This document shows, piece by piece, positions 32,230-41,320 of a stretch of 64,000 bases of DNA. Location: NCBI RefSeq assembly GCF_000359745.1, contig NZ_AQHN01000077.1, forward strand, positions 182,361 to 246,360, in the 5' to 3' direction. Position 1 is the stretch's first letter. Each line of letters opens with the position of its first letter. The position numbers were made by a program, and so were the translations under genes. The notes under the pieces were generated by a model. That model did no database searches. It was given only the letters and a program-made list of their open reading frames with translations, and had not been told where the DNA came from. The DNA comes from Rhizobium freirei PRF 81. GTDB taxonomy: Bacteria; Pseudomonadota; Alphaproteobacteria; Rhizobiales; Rhizobiaceae.

Positions 32230-32847
32230 ATGATCAACCTCCGTTCAGTCCAACCCGAGGATATAGACCAGCTCTACGCTATCTCGCTGGCGACAGGCGA
32301 TGCCGGCAAGGACGCGACGCCGCTCCATCGCGACGGCCGCCTGATCGGGCACATCTATTCCGCGCCCTACGCCACACTTCATCCCGAGCTGGTCTTCGTC
32401 GCCGAGGATGAGGAGGGTGTCTTCGGCTACATCGCCGGCGTTTTTGACACGATCGCCTTCGGGCAGCGGCTGGAGCGTGAATGGTGGCCCGCTCTGCGCC
32501 AGCGCTATGTCGATCCGATAGGCGATCCGGCCATTTGGGATGCGGATCAGAAACGGATCTCGGCGATCCATCATCCAAAGCGGACACCCGCGCCTCTTGT
32601 CGAAAGGTTTCCAGCACATATTCATATGAATCTGCTGCCGCGAGCCCAGGGTAAAGGCGTGGGTACGGCACTGCTGGATCGGTGGATGGAGAATGCCCGT
32701 GCCAACGGCATCAAGGGCATTCATCTCGGTGTTAACTCCGGCAATCACGGCGGTATCCGCTTCTGGTCGTCGCGCGGTTTCATTCCGGTGGAGCTCCCGC
32801 CGGGTCTGGCGTCCGAAACCACTATATGGTTTGGTCAATCTCTCTAA
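32230..32847 (+). CDS. GNAT family N-acetyltransferase
   Basis: A 205-residue acetyltransferase. ATG 32230 has GGAGG (32220-32224) five bases upstream, which decides against an ATG at 32218. The acetyl-CoA motif is MNLLPRAQGKGVGTALLDRW, followed by HLGVNSGNHGGIRFWSSRGF. The N-terminal half with FDTIAFGQRLEREWWPALRQRY resembles the O-GlcNAcase-associated GNAT group, so a sugar-linked substrate is possible but unproven. It stands alone between parDE and the TetR gene. Confidence 0.87.
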   Translation: MINLRSVQPEDIDQLYAISLATGDAGKDATPLHRDGRLIGHIYSAPYATLHPELVFVAEDEEGVFGYIAGVFDTIAFGQRLEREWWPALRQRYVDPIGDPAIWDADQKRISAIHHPKRTPAPLVERFPAHIHMNLLPRAQGKGVGTALLDRWMENARANGIKGIHLGVNSGNHGGIRFWSSRGFIPVELPPGLASETTIWFGQSL

Positions 32848-32951
32848 TCTGTGGATTCGCGGGCTTCGATCGGCTCGTATCTCAGTGGCTTTGTTGTTTG
32901 GGCCTGCGCGGCTTGCTATTCACCGCTCGGTGACAAATTGGAGTCGAGTCG

Positions 32952-33608
32952 ATGGCCGTCGCAAACGCTGCCGTTAAAATCCCTTTGGAAGCGCCTGTCG
33001 TGGAGAGGCGCGTGCGCAATCGCGCTGCGACAGAACAGGCGATCCTTGATGCCGCCAAGAGACTTCTGGCGGAGGAGGGGTTTCAGAATTTCGGCATCAA
33101 TGCCGTGGCGCGCGGTGCCGGCTGCGACAAGCAGCTGATCTACCGCTACTACGGCGGTCTCAATGGCCTCTTGGAAGCCATCGGCACCGACCTTGGCAGC
33201 TGGGTAGCGGATCGCATCCCCGACGATACCGGCGGCATGTTTCTCCTGACCTATGGCGACCTGATGGAGCGGCTTTCTATGCTGTTTCTTGATGCCTTGC
33301 GCGCCGACCCCCTGATGCGCCGTATCGTCGCCTGGGAAGTGTCCGAAAGCAGCGAACAGGTGCGTCGCCTGTCTGAAGCGCGCTCCAAGGCGCTTGCCGG
33401 CTGGATCGAGCGGATGCGCGGCTCGCTGGTGCCGCCCAAGGGCGTCGATGCCCCGGCGGTCAACGCCATGATCTTTGCGGCGATCCAGCACATTGTGCTG
33501 GCTTCGGCCGTCAGCGATCAATGCGCCGGCCTCGCGCTGAAAAACTCAAAGGATTGGGAGAAGGCGGCAACGGCGCTGAAGCGGATCGTGCGCGGCGTCT
33601 ACGGCTGA
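32952..33608 (+). CDS. TetR family transcriptional regulator
   Basis: A 218-residue repressor-like protein. The DNA-binding helix-turn-helix spans about residues 25-70 (ATEQAILDAAKRLLAEEGFQNFGINAVARGAGCDKQLIYRYYGG); the remaining helices form the ligand domain. ATG 32952. No adjacent enzyme or pump is an obvious target: the upstream GNAT gene and downstream small membrane genes are both candidates. The inducer is unknown. Confidence 0.92.
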   Translation: MAVANAAVKIPLEAPVVERRVRNRAATEQAILDAAKRLLAEEGFQNFGINAVARGAGCDKQLIYRYYGGLNGLLEAIGTDLGSWVADRIPDDTGGMFLLTYGDLMERLSMLFLDALRADPLMRRIVAWEVSESSEQVRRLSEARSKALAGWIERMRGSLVPPKGVDAPAVNAMIFAAIQHIVLASAVSDQCAGLALKNSKDWEKAATALKRIVRGVYG

Positions 33609-33649
33609 CGCCAGGCTCGGGGAGGGATATCCACAAGCCCGCTCCGCCG

Positions 33650-33723
33650 TTAACCTTAACAAATGGTTTACGTTGCGCGGCAACGGTTAACTCGTCACTG
33701 TGCAGAGACGAATAGTTAACCAT
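33650..33723 (+). promoter_or_regulatory. cluster of TTAAC motifs, possible CtrA-type sites
   Basis: TTAACC (33650), TTAAC (33656), TTAAC (33687) and TTAACCAT (33716-33723) lie within 74 bases. TTAA-N7-TTTA at 33656-33670 differs by one base from the CtrA consensus TTAA-N7-TTAA. The cluster is just upstream of the 57-residue gene at 33737. CtrA control is an inference. Confidence 0.35.
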
Positions 33724-33736
33724 CAAGCGTGCAGCC

Positions 33737-33910
33737 ATGGGGTCGAAGCCCGCAAAATTAGTGTTTCTCGTTACGGCGATGATGTTCTTCGCCGTGCTCG
33801 CACTAGATATAACGCTGCCAGCAATGGTGTTGAGCGCCATGACGCTGTCGAACTGGCTCGTCCTGTCGGCTGGCACGACGCAATATTCGCGTCGGAGAGG
33901 TACCGCATGA
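33737..33910 (+). CDS. 57-residue membrane protein coupled to DUF6105
   Basis: ATG 33737 to TGA 33910 encodes 57 residues. It starts MGSKPAKLVFLVTAMMFF and has two hydrophobic stretches (about 8-30 and 31-46) and a basic end (SRRRGTA). The stop overlaps the start of the DUF6105 gene as ATGA, a strong sign that it is translated and functionally linked to it. The codon composition fits the neighbours. No good ribosome-binding site is seen. I recognise no named family; it is likely a small inner-membrane protein. Confidence 0.7.
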   Translation: MGSKPAKLVFLVTAMMFFAVLALDITLPAMVLSAMTLSNWLVLSAGTTQYSRRRGTA

Positions 33911-34239
33911 AGTGGTTGTTGCTTTGCTGGGCCGCCCCAGTCTCTTTCCTCGGGGCATGGTATTATCTGTCGTATTACGATATGAGCTTCGGCATCTTCA
34001 TGCTGACGCGCCAGATGCACGATCTGGTCTTCGAGATCTACGGCAAGATCCTCGGCATCCCGCCGGAGACCATCCCGCCGCTGGTTGCGCGCGCCATCGC
34101 CTTCGATAGCCTGCTGGTCTTTGTGATCTACGGCTTTCGCCGTCGCGCTGCCATCATCGAATGGTGGCACCGCCGTCAGGCGTCTGGGTCGGAAAAGGCC
34201 GTTCTTCCGAGCGCTGACAGCCTGTCCAACGCTCCCTGA
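33907..34239 (+). CDS. DUF6105 family membrane protein
   Basis: A 110-residue protein starting at ATG 33907 with MKWLLLCWAAPVSFLGAWYY, one N-terminal helix, then MSFGIFMLTRQMHDLVFEIYG, and a second helix around 66-80 followed by an FRRRAAIIEWW cytoplasmic tail. The pattern matches DUF6105 of Rhizobiales, function unknown. Its start overlaps the stop of the 57-residue gene, and its last 64 bases overlap the 3' end of ruvX on the other strand. Confidence 0.85.
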   Translation: MKWLLLCWAAPVSFLGAWYYLSYYDMSFGIFMLTRQMHDLVFEIYGKILGIPPETIPPLVARAIAFDSLLVFVIYGFRRRAAIIEWWHRRQASGSEKAVLPSADSLSNAP

Positions 34240-34670
34240 AGAATGAAGCTCGCAGCGGCCGAGTCGATGCGCTCGGCGCGCTTGGCTCGCGAAACGTCCA
34301 TTTCCAGCAGTGCCCGTTCGGCGGCAACGGTCGAAAGCCGCTCGTCCCAGAAGACGAAGGGCAGGGCGGTCTTTTCCGACATGCTGCGCACGAAGGCGCG
34401 CGTTGCCTGCACGCGCGGCCCCGAAGAGCCATCCATGTTGACAGGCAGCCCTATGACGAAGGCCGCGACCTTTTCCTTCTCGGCGAAGGCAAGCAGCGTT
34501 TCGGCATCCTGCGTGAACTTCACCCGCTTGATGACGGGGCGTGGCGTCGCAAAGCGCCGCCCGAGATCGGACATCGCAAGCCCGATCGTCTTCGTGCCGA
34601 GATCGAGACCGGCTATCGGCTGGCCGGGCAGCAGCATCACGGCTAGGTCTTCGATGGTCAGTGTCGTCAT
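34176..34670 (-). CDS. ruvX: RuvX/YqgF family protein (putative pre-16S rRNA nuclease)
   Basis: RNase H-fold protein implicated in 5' processing of 16S rRNA. Visible motifs are AGLDLGTKTIGLAMSDLGRR with the first catalytic Asp, FVIGLPVNMDGSSGPR, WDERLST with the central Glu, and ERIDSAAASFILQGALD with the last Asp. ATG 34670 (164 residues) is favoured by AGGAG ten bases upstream; ATG 34679 is the alternative. The C-terminal 64 bases are also the end of the DUF6105 gene in antisense. Confidence 0.92.
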   Translation of the reverse strand: MTTLTIEDLAVMLLPGQPIAGLDLGTKTIGLAMSDLGRRFATPRPVIKRVKFTQDAETLLAFAEKEKVAAFVIGLPVNMDGSSGPRVQATRAFVRSMSEKTALPFVFWDERLSTVAAERALLEMDVSRAKRAERIDSAAASFILQGALDRLSALGRTAFSDPDA

Positions 34671-34787
34671 CGGGGTCATGCTCCTGTCAAAACAAATTGA
34701 AGCCAAGGCCGCTTTTCTTTGTCGCGGTTTGGGATATTTCCTAGACACCAGCACTGTATTTCACATCAAGTCTTAAGGAGAAATCCA

Positions 34788-35498
34788 ATGAAGATCACCT
34801 GGCTCGGCCATGCCGCCTTTCGTATCGAAACGGGCAAGGCGAAAATACTGATTGATCCTTTTCTGACTTACAATTCCTCCTTTGCCGCTGCCGGCCTCAA
34901 CATCAAGGACGTCGCCGAAGGTGTGACCCATATCCTCCTGACGCACGGCCATGCCGATCATGTCGGCGACACGGTTCAGATCGCCAAGGATACGGGTGCC
35001 GTCGTTCTCGCCAATGCCGACCTCGCCTCCTGGCTCGGTATCAAGGGTGTGGAGAAGCTGGAAATGGGCAATACCGGCGGCACGGTCGGTCTCGGCAGCT
35101 TCTCGGCTACCTTCACCAATGCGCTGCATTCCTCCGCGCAGATCACCGAGGATGGCGTTTCCCACGCGCTCGGCAACCCGAACGGCCTGATGCTGCATTT
35201 CGACGACGAGCCGACGCTGTTCCATATGGGCGATACCGACATCTTCTCGGATATGGGCCTCATCAACGAGCTGCATCAGCCCGATATCGGCATCGTGCCG
35301 ATCGGCGACCGTTTCACCATGGGCGGTGCCGTGGCCGCGCTCGCCTGCCAGCGCTTCTTCAACTTCAAGACCGCTATTCCCTGCCACTACGGCACTTTCC
35401 CGATCATCGATGCGACCCCGGAAAAGTTCATCGCCGGGCTGGAGGGCTCCAAGACCGCGGTTGCAGCGCCGAAGGCTGGCGAGAGCGTTTCTGCATAA
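34788..35498 (+). CDS. metal-dependent hydrolase, UPF0173 type
   Basis: A 236-residue metallo-beta-lactamase-fold protein. The zinc site is THGHADHVGD (His53, His55, Asp57, His58), with further ligands in THALHSSA-like TNALHSSAQ, HMGDTDIFSDM and the C-terminal IPCHYGTFPII. AAGGAG stands six bases before ATG 34788. The family is widespread but its substrate is not established. It lies between ruvX and gatC; the gat operon has its own promoter at 35508. Confidence 0.92.
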   Translation: MKITWLGHAAFRIETGKAKILIDPFLTYNSSFAAAGLNIKDVAEGVTHILLTHGHADHVGDTVQIAKDTGAVVLANADLASWLGIKGVEKLEMGNTGGTVGLGSFSATFTNALHSSAQITEDGVSHALGNPNGLMLHFDDEPTLFHMGDTDIFSDMGLINELHQPDIGIVPIGDRFTMGGAVAALACQRFFNFKTAIPCHYGTFPIIDATPEKFIAGLEGSKTAVAAPKAGESVSA

Positions 35499-35507
35499 CG
35501 ATACCCG

Positions 35508-35536
35508 TTGCGTCTGGCGGGCATGGCCTTTATAGC
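35508..35536 (+). promoter_or_regulatory. candidate sigma-70 promoter of gatCA
   Basis: TTGCGT (35508-35513), 17 bases, TATAGC (35531-35536). It predicts transcription from about 35543, just before the triple hexamer repeat at 35550-35577. Confidence 0.5.
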
Positions 35537-35549
35537 GGGTGTGAAAAAT

Positions 35550-35577
35550 ACCTACCTGCAATGTAGGTAAAACCTAC
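35550..35577 (+). promoter_or_regulatory. triple ACCTAC/GTAGGT element in the gatC leader
   Basis: ACCTAC (35550-35555), GTAGGT (35563-35568), ACCTAC (35572-35577). The middle copy can pair with either neighbour but not both, so two exclusive hairpins are possible in RNA; the second ends three bases before the GGAG that serves gatC. As DNA it would also be an operator with three half-sites. Confidence 0.5.
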
Positions 35578-35590
35578 CTCGGAGAATGCC

Positions 35591-35878
35591 ATGTCCGTCG
35601 ATCTCGCCACCGTCAAACGCGTCGCCCATCTTGCCCGCATCGCCGTCAATGAAGACGAAGCGCAGCGGATGATGGGTGAGCTGAACGGCATTCTAGGCTT
35701 CGTCGAGCAGCTCTCCGAAGTGAATGTAGATGGCGTCGAAGCCATGACCTCGGTAACCCCGATGGCGATGAAGAAGCGCACTGACGAGGTGACGGACGGC
35801 GACAAGGCCGCCGATATCGTCGCCAATGCGCCGATTACCGATCAGAATTTCTTCCTGGTGCCCAAAGTCGTCGAATAA
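35591..35878 (+). CDS. gatC: Asp/Glu-tRNA amidotransferase subunit C
   Basis: Small stabilising subunit of the GatCAB complex, which converts Glu-tRNA-Gln and Asp-tRNA-Asn to the amidated forms. The 95 residues begin MSVDLATVKRVAHLARIAV and contain the family DGVEAMTSVTPMAM stretch that wraps around GatA. GGAG lies six bases before the ATG. gatA follows after 57 bases; gatB is 1.3 kb further on, separated by yjhX and a GNAT gene. Confidence 0.96.
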   Translation: MSVDLATVKRVAHLARIAVNEDEAQRMMGELNGILGFVEQLSEVNVDGVEAMTSVTPMAMKKRTDEVTDGDKAADIVANAPITDQNFFLVPKVVE

Positions 35879-35935
35879 CGGTTCCTTTGAGCCTTTCCGA
35901 CCCGTTGCCCAATTCCAGATCTGAAGCGAAACAAA

Positions 35936-37417
<1,482 letters not shown>

Positions 37418-37522
37418 TGGGTCTAGCGATCCGAGCGATGAACACGGCCGACCATGGCGCTTTCGCCAGTCGAAAAGGTTCATCTCGGGAAAACGTTGGT
37501 TTGATTTTACGCTAACGGCGTA

Positions 37523-37546
37523 TCGCGGCGGCAGAAGCCGCCGCGA
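37523..37546. terminator. GC-rich hairpin between gatA and yjhX
   Basis: TCGCGGCGGC (37523-37532), AGAA loop, GCCGCCGCGA (37537-37546): a perfect 10-base stem between two convergent genes. No T-run on either side, so termination would be non-classical. Confidence 0.5.
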
Positions 37547-37553
37547 CCGATTG

Positions 37554-37811
37554 CTATCGATTATTCAACTGCGCCCTCACCAGCCGCAGCCCTTTGTCGC
37601 TGATGCGGTAGGGATGGCCGTCGGTGGATTTGATGGTCTTGAGGCGTTTCAGCCTGCGGAAGAGGTCGATGTCGAAATCGGGATAGAGCCAGCCGTCACG
37701 CGTGAAGCAGCAGACGGTCTCGATCTTCTTGCTGTCGCTGCGTTCGATTTCGATGCGGCCGCCTTGGGCGAGCAGGTGCAGGATGCGCTGTTCGGCGCGG
37801 GAAATATCCAT
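37554..37811 (-). CDS. yjhX: YjhX/TopAI family toxin-like protein (UPF0386)
   Basis: An 85-residue protein, the same length as E. coli YjhX. It runs MDISRAEQRILHLLAQGGRI, then CFTRDGWLYPDFDIDLFRRLKRLKTI and ends PYRISDKGLRLVRAQLNNR, a close match to the UPF0386 pattern. E. coli YjhX (TopAI) inhibits topoisomerase I and is neutralised by YjhQ, a GNAT-family protein. Here a GNAT gene begins 305 bases away in the divergent direction. ATG 37811 is the family start; the frame upstream lacks homology. Toxicity is inferred. Confidence 0.88.
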   Translation of the reverse strand: MDISRAEQRILHLLAQGGRIEIERSDSKKIETVCCFTRDGWLYPDFDIDLFRRLKRLKTIKSTDGHPYRISDKGLRLVRAQLNNR

Positions 37812-37895
37812 TGTTGTCAGAATCCGTAAAGCGCCAAAAGGCGCACAAAAACGATCCGAAGCTTCCATCACGGGAAGTCGGGGCTTGGTTTTTTT

Positions 37896-37931
37896 AGGCC
37901 CGGCACGCAAGAAGACTTGCGAGCGGGGCCT
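37896..37931. promoter_or_regulatory. long hairpin upstream of yjhX
   Basis: AGGCCC (37896-37901) and CGCAAG (37906-37911) pair with CTTGCG (37916-37921) and GGGCCT (37926-37931), loop AAGA, directly after a run of seven T. It is in the 304-base gap between yjhX and the GNAT gene. The gap also contains TTAGAC/GTCTAA (about 37950 and 37979) as a wider inverted repeat. Function unknown; could be an old terminator or an operator. Confidence 0.4.
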
Positions 37932-38115
37932 TTACCGGGACTGACAAAAGTTAGACATCAAAACTCCATTGACGTGGTCTGTCTAAAGTAGGTTGCATTC
38001 CTCAGTCAAGCTCAACCACGCCGGTGCCGTCTCGTCATCGGGCATGGTGGCCGAATCTCGTCGCTGGCAAAAGCCTCCGGCCGGTGCTTTACTGCTGACA
38101 AATGACGGGGGACCG

Positions 38116-38625
38116 ATGATCCATATTCGCAATGCCCACGAAGGCGAAACCAAGGTGCTGGCAAGCATCGGCCTGCGCTCCTGGCAGAAGGCGATGGGCG
38201 CGATCGGTGGGACGGGCGAGCTGCTGGAAAGCGCAAACGAGGCCTTTGAGAATTTTACCCGCAATCTCTGGCTGACGATCACGGTCATCGAGCTGAACGG
38301 CGAGGCGGTCGGTTGGGCAGCGCGCGAGGCGCTGGACGAGGCGATCTCGGATTTCTGGATCGATCCCGATTTCGTAAGGCGCGGTCTCGGCTCGGCACTT
38401 TTGGAGCGCATCGAGCAGGATGTGCGCGAGCAGGGGCTGGAAAAGATTTCGCTGCAGAGCCATGCGGGAAATACGGATGCCATCGCCTTCTTCAAGGCAC
38501 GCGGCTTTGAGATCCATTGGCTTTCGATCGTCTATTCCCCGAAGCTCGACAGCGATGTTCCCACAGTCGGGCTTTCGAAATCGCTGGCTGATGAGAGCGA
38601 TGGCGCCTACGGGCCGGGCATATAG
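38116..38625 (+). CDS. GNAT family N-acetyltransferase near yjhX
   Basis: A 169-residue acetyltransferase starting at ATG 38116, with GGGGG just upstream. Acetyl-CoA binding lies in DFWIDPDFVRRGLGSALLERIE, followed by SLQSHAGNTDAIAFFKARGFEI. The N-terminal block WQKAMGAIGGTGELLESANEAFENF is common in this subfamily. It is divergent from yjhX and precedes gatB by 88 bases. In E. coli the YjhX partner YjhQ is a GNAT protein, so this gene is the natural candidate partner, though the divergent order differs. Confidence 0.85.
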   Translation: MIHIRNAHEGETKVLASIGLRSWQKAMGAIGGTGELLESANEAFENFTRNLWLTITVIELNGEAVGWAAREALDEAISDFWIDPDFVRRGLGSALLERIEQDVREQGLEKISLQSHAGNTDAIAFFKARGFEIHWLSIVYSPKLDSDVPTVGLSKSLADESDGAYGPGI

Positions 38626-38713
38626 CGCATCCGCAGATGCCGAAAGCCTTGCGCCGCCTCGCCAATTGCTCTACCTCACCAAAGCAGAAAACAGCATCAT
38701 ACAAGAGCTTCCC

Positions 38714-40219
38714 ATGACCATTGTCGACGTCCGTACGCCAGATCCGAAACGCTTCATTCCCGGTGCCACCGGTGACTGGGAAGTCGTTATCGGGATGGAA
38801 GTCCACGCCCAGGTACTGAGCAACTCCAAGCTCTTCTCCGGCGCCTCGACGGTGTTCGGCAATCCTCAGAATTCCAACGTGTCGCTGGTCGATGCCGCCA
38901 TGCCCGGCATGCTGCCCGTCATCAACGAGGAGTGCGTCAAGCAGGCCGTGCGCACCGGTCTCGGCCTGAAGGCTGAGATCAACAATCGTTCGATCTTCGA
39001 CCGCAAGAACTATTTCTATCCCGATCTGCCGCAGGGCTATCAGATCTCGCAGTTCAAGGATCCGATTGTCGGCGAGGGCAAGATCGTCATCTCGCTTGGC
39101 CCGGATCGTCAGGGCCAGTTCGAGGATATCGAGATCGGCATCGAGCGCCTGCATCTGGAACAGGACGCCGGCAAGTCGATGCACGACCAGCACGCCACCA
39201 TGTCCTATGTCGATCTCAATCGCTCCGGCGTCGCGCTGATGGAAATCGTCTCCAAGCCGGACATCCGCTCGTCGGACGAGGCGAAGGCCTACATGACGAA
39301 GCTGCGCTCGATCGTGCGCTATCTCGGCACCTGCGACGGCAATATGGACGAAGGCTCCATGCGCGCCGACGTCAACGTTTCGGTTCGCCGTCCCGGCGGC
39401 GAGTTCGGCACGCGCTGCGAAATCAAGAACGTCAATTCCATCCGCTTCATCGGCCAGGCGATCGAATACGAAGCGCGCCGGCAGATCGGCATTCTGGAGG
39501 ACGGCGGCACGATCGATCAGGAAACCCGCCTGTTTGATCCGAACAAGGGCGAGACGCGTTCGCTGCGCACCAAGGAAGATGCGCATGACTATCGCTATTT
39601 CCCCGATCCGGATCTGCTGCCGCTTGAGTTCGACGATGCTTTTGTCAAGGAGCTTGCCGCGCATCTGCCGGAATTGCCGGACGACAAGAAGGAGCGTTTC
39701 GTTCGCGAGCTCGGCCTCTCGATCTACGACGCTTCCGTTCTGGTGTCGGAAAAGGCGATCGCCGATTATTTCGAGGCCGTTGCCGCCGGCCGCGACGGCA
39801 AGATGGCTGCCAACTGGGTCATCAACGACCTCTTGGGCGCCTTGAACAGAACCGGCAAAGACATTGAAGAGACTCCGGTTTCGCCCGCTCAGCTCGGTGC
39901 GATCATCGATCTCATCAAGGCAGAGACCATCTCCGGCAAGATCGCCAAGGATCTGTTCGAAATCGTGCTCAACGAAGGCGGTGATCCCGCCGAGATCGTC
40001 GAAGCGCGCGGCATGAAGCAGGTCACCGATACGGGCGCGATCGAAAAGGCCGTCGACGAGATCATTGCGGCTAATCCGGACCAGGTTGCCAAGGTCAAGG
40101 CCAAGCCGACGCTTGCCGGCTGGTTCGTCGGCCAGGTGATGAAGTCGACCGGCGGCAAGGCCAACCCGCAGGCCGTGCAGGCGCTGGTCAAGGCCAAGCT
40201 CGGCATCGAAGAGGAATAA
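38714..40219 (+). CDS. gatB: Asp/Glu-tRNA amidotransferase subunit B
   Basis: Kinase subunit that phosphorylates the misacylated tRNA and binds it. From ATG 38714 the 501 residues begin MTIVDVRTPDPKRFIPG and contain VVIGMEVHAQVLSNSKLFSG, RKNYFYPDLPQGYQISQF, HLEQDAGKSMHD, SVRRPGGEFGTRCEIKNVNS and the C-terminal YqeY-like domain ending PQAVQALVKAKLG. Complete. The frame is open far upstream but only this start matches the family. A GNAT gene follows three bases after its stop. Confidence 0.96.
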   Translation: MTIVDVRTPDPKRFIPGATGDWEVVIGMEVHAQVLSNSKLFSGASTVFGNPQNSNVSLVDAAMPGMLPVINEECVKQAVRTGLGLKAEINNRSIFDRKNYFYPDLPQGYQISQFKDPIVGEGKIVISLGPDRQGQFEDIEIGIERLHLEQDAGKSMHDQHATMSYVDLNRSGVALMEIVSKPDIRSSDEAKAYMTKLRSIVRYLGTCDGNMDEGSMRADVNVSVRRPGGEFGTRCEIKNVNSIRFIGQAIEYEARRQIGILEDGGTIDQETRLFDPNKGETRSLRTKEDAHDYRYFPDPDLLPLEFDDAFVKELAAHLPELPDDKKERFVRELGLSIYDASVLVSEKAIADYFEAVAAGRDGKMAANWVINDLLGALNRTGKDIEETPVSPAQLGAIIDLIKAETISGKIAKDLFEIVLNEGGDPAEIVEARGMKQVTDTGAIEKAVDEIIAANPDQVAKVKAKPTLAGWFVGQVMKSTGGKANPQAVQALVKAKLGIEEE

Positions 40220-40222
40220 TCG

Positions 40223-40726
40223 GTGTTCTTCGTGCGCACCGCCAGCGAGCAGGACCTGGAAAAGGTCCGTGCTCTGCTGGGCGAGACCTGGCATGCGACC
40301 TACGACCGGATCTACGGTCCGGAAAAGGTCAAGGAGCTACATGCCTCCTGGCATTCGCCGGCTTCGCTGAAAGCACGGCTGGCGAACAAGAATTCCGAAT
40401 TCCTGGTGGCCGATGACGGCAGGACGATCGGCGGCATGGGCTATGCCGCCATGTCCAAGGAGATGACGAAGACTGTCACGCTCCACATGCTCTATGTCAG
40501 CCCAATGCACCAGCGAGAGGGCATCGGCCGCGATATCTTCGCCGAATTGGAAACCTGCTTCCCGGACGCCGAGATCATGCGTCTGGAGGTCGAGCCGCAG
40601 AACGAGGCGGCTATTGCCTTTTATAAGGCCCATGGCTTTGTCGAGGTCGGCCGCACTGAAAACTGCGGAAATGGGCAGTCGGGCATTCCGGCGCTGATCT
40701 TCGAGAAGCCGTTGGCCGGCCATTGA
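40223..40726 (+). CDS. GNAT family N-acetyltransferase
   Basis: A 167-residue protein starting at GTG 40223, three bases after the gatB stop, so almost certainly co-translated with it. It has the GNAT acetyl-CoA loop LYVSPMHQREGIGRDIFAEL and LEVEPQNEAAIAFYKAHGFVEVGR. The substrate is unknown; the linkage to gatB is probably positional. Confidence 0.88.
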   Translation: MFFVRTASEQDLEKVRALLGETWHATYDRIYGPEKVKELHASWHSPASLKARLANKNSEFLVADDGRTIGGMGYAAMSKEMTKTVTLHMLYVSPMHQREGIGRDIFAELETCFPDAEIMRLEVEPQNEAAIAFYKAHGFVEVGRTENCGNGQSGIPALIFEKPLAGH

Positions 40727-40746
40727 AAGAATAGACGAGATCGTTC

Positions 40747-41214
40747 ATGGAAGACGCCCGCCTGGTAATCCGCAAAGCGGAAGAAGCCGACCTTCCTTCC
40801 CTGATCGGCCTCTTCGCCGCCGACACCATGGGCGGCCACGGCGATACGACCGATGTCGACGCTTATGACGACTACCTTCGGGCCTTTCGCACCATCTCCA
40901 CGTCCTCTGACCAGACGCTCTACACGACCGAGCTTAGAGGAGAGATCGTCGGTACGTTCCAGACGATCGTCGTCACCTCACTGCATGGGCGGGGCTCATC
41001 CGCCATGATTATCGAGTCGGTCCAGACGCGTGCGGATCTGCGCGGGCAGGGGATCGGGGCCGCGATGATCAATTTCTGTATCGACGAGGCAAAAGGCCGC
41101 GGTATGCGGATGGTGCAGCTGACCTCGAATGCGGTCCGCAAGGATGCACACCGCTTTTATGAAAGACTGGGCTTCAAACCGACGCATCTTGGCTTCAAGA
41201 TGACATTGAAATGA
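40747..41214 (+). CDS. GNAT family N-acetyltransferase
   Basis: A 155-residue acetyltransferase beginning at ATG 40747, 20 bases after the previous GNAT gene. Acetyl-CoA site: SVQTRADLRGQGIGAAMINFCIDEA; C-terminal VRKDAHRFYERLGFKPTHLGFKMTL. It is of the type with a central RGEIVGTFQTIVVTSL strand and differs clearly from its upstream neighbour, so this is not a recent duplication. Confidence 0.9.
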   Translation: MEDARLVIRKAEEADLPSLIGLFAADTMGGHGDTTDVDAYDDYLRAFRTISTSSDQTLYTTELRGEIVGTFQTIVVTSLHGRGSSAMIIESVQTRADLRGQGIGAAMINFCIDEAKGRGMRMVQLTSNAVRKDAHRFYERLGFKPTHLGFKMTLK

Positions 41215-41320
41215 GGCTGTTTGCCCACTGGAATCACTGGACAAGCCGGTTCCATGGCGGCATAAGCAAACGAACAAATTCTGGTATCGCCCGCCCTTCA
41301 GCGGGTATCGAGGAAAAGAC

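Noticed and set aside
35550..35577. Short repeats resembling a CRISPR or direct-repeat array
   Set aside because: Only three hexamers, one inverted, no spacers of constant size; better explained as hairpin or operator.
37993..38115. Longer start of the GNAT gene at 37993
   Set aside because: The added 41 residues lack homology; ATG 38116 has a G-rich ribosome-binding site and gives the standard GNAT beginning.
38492..40294. 600-codon open frame antisense to gatB
   Set aside because: Shadow frame over a certain gene.
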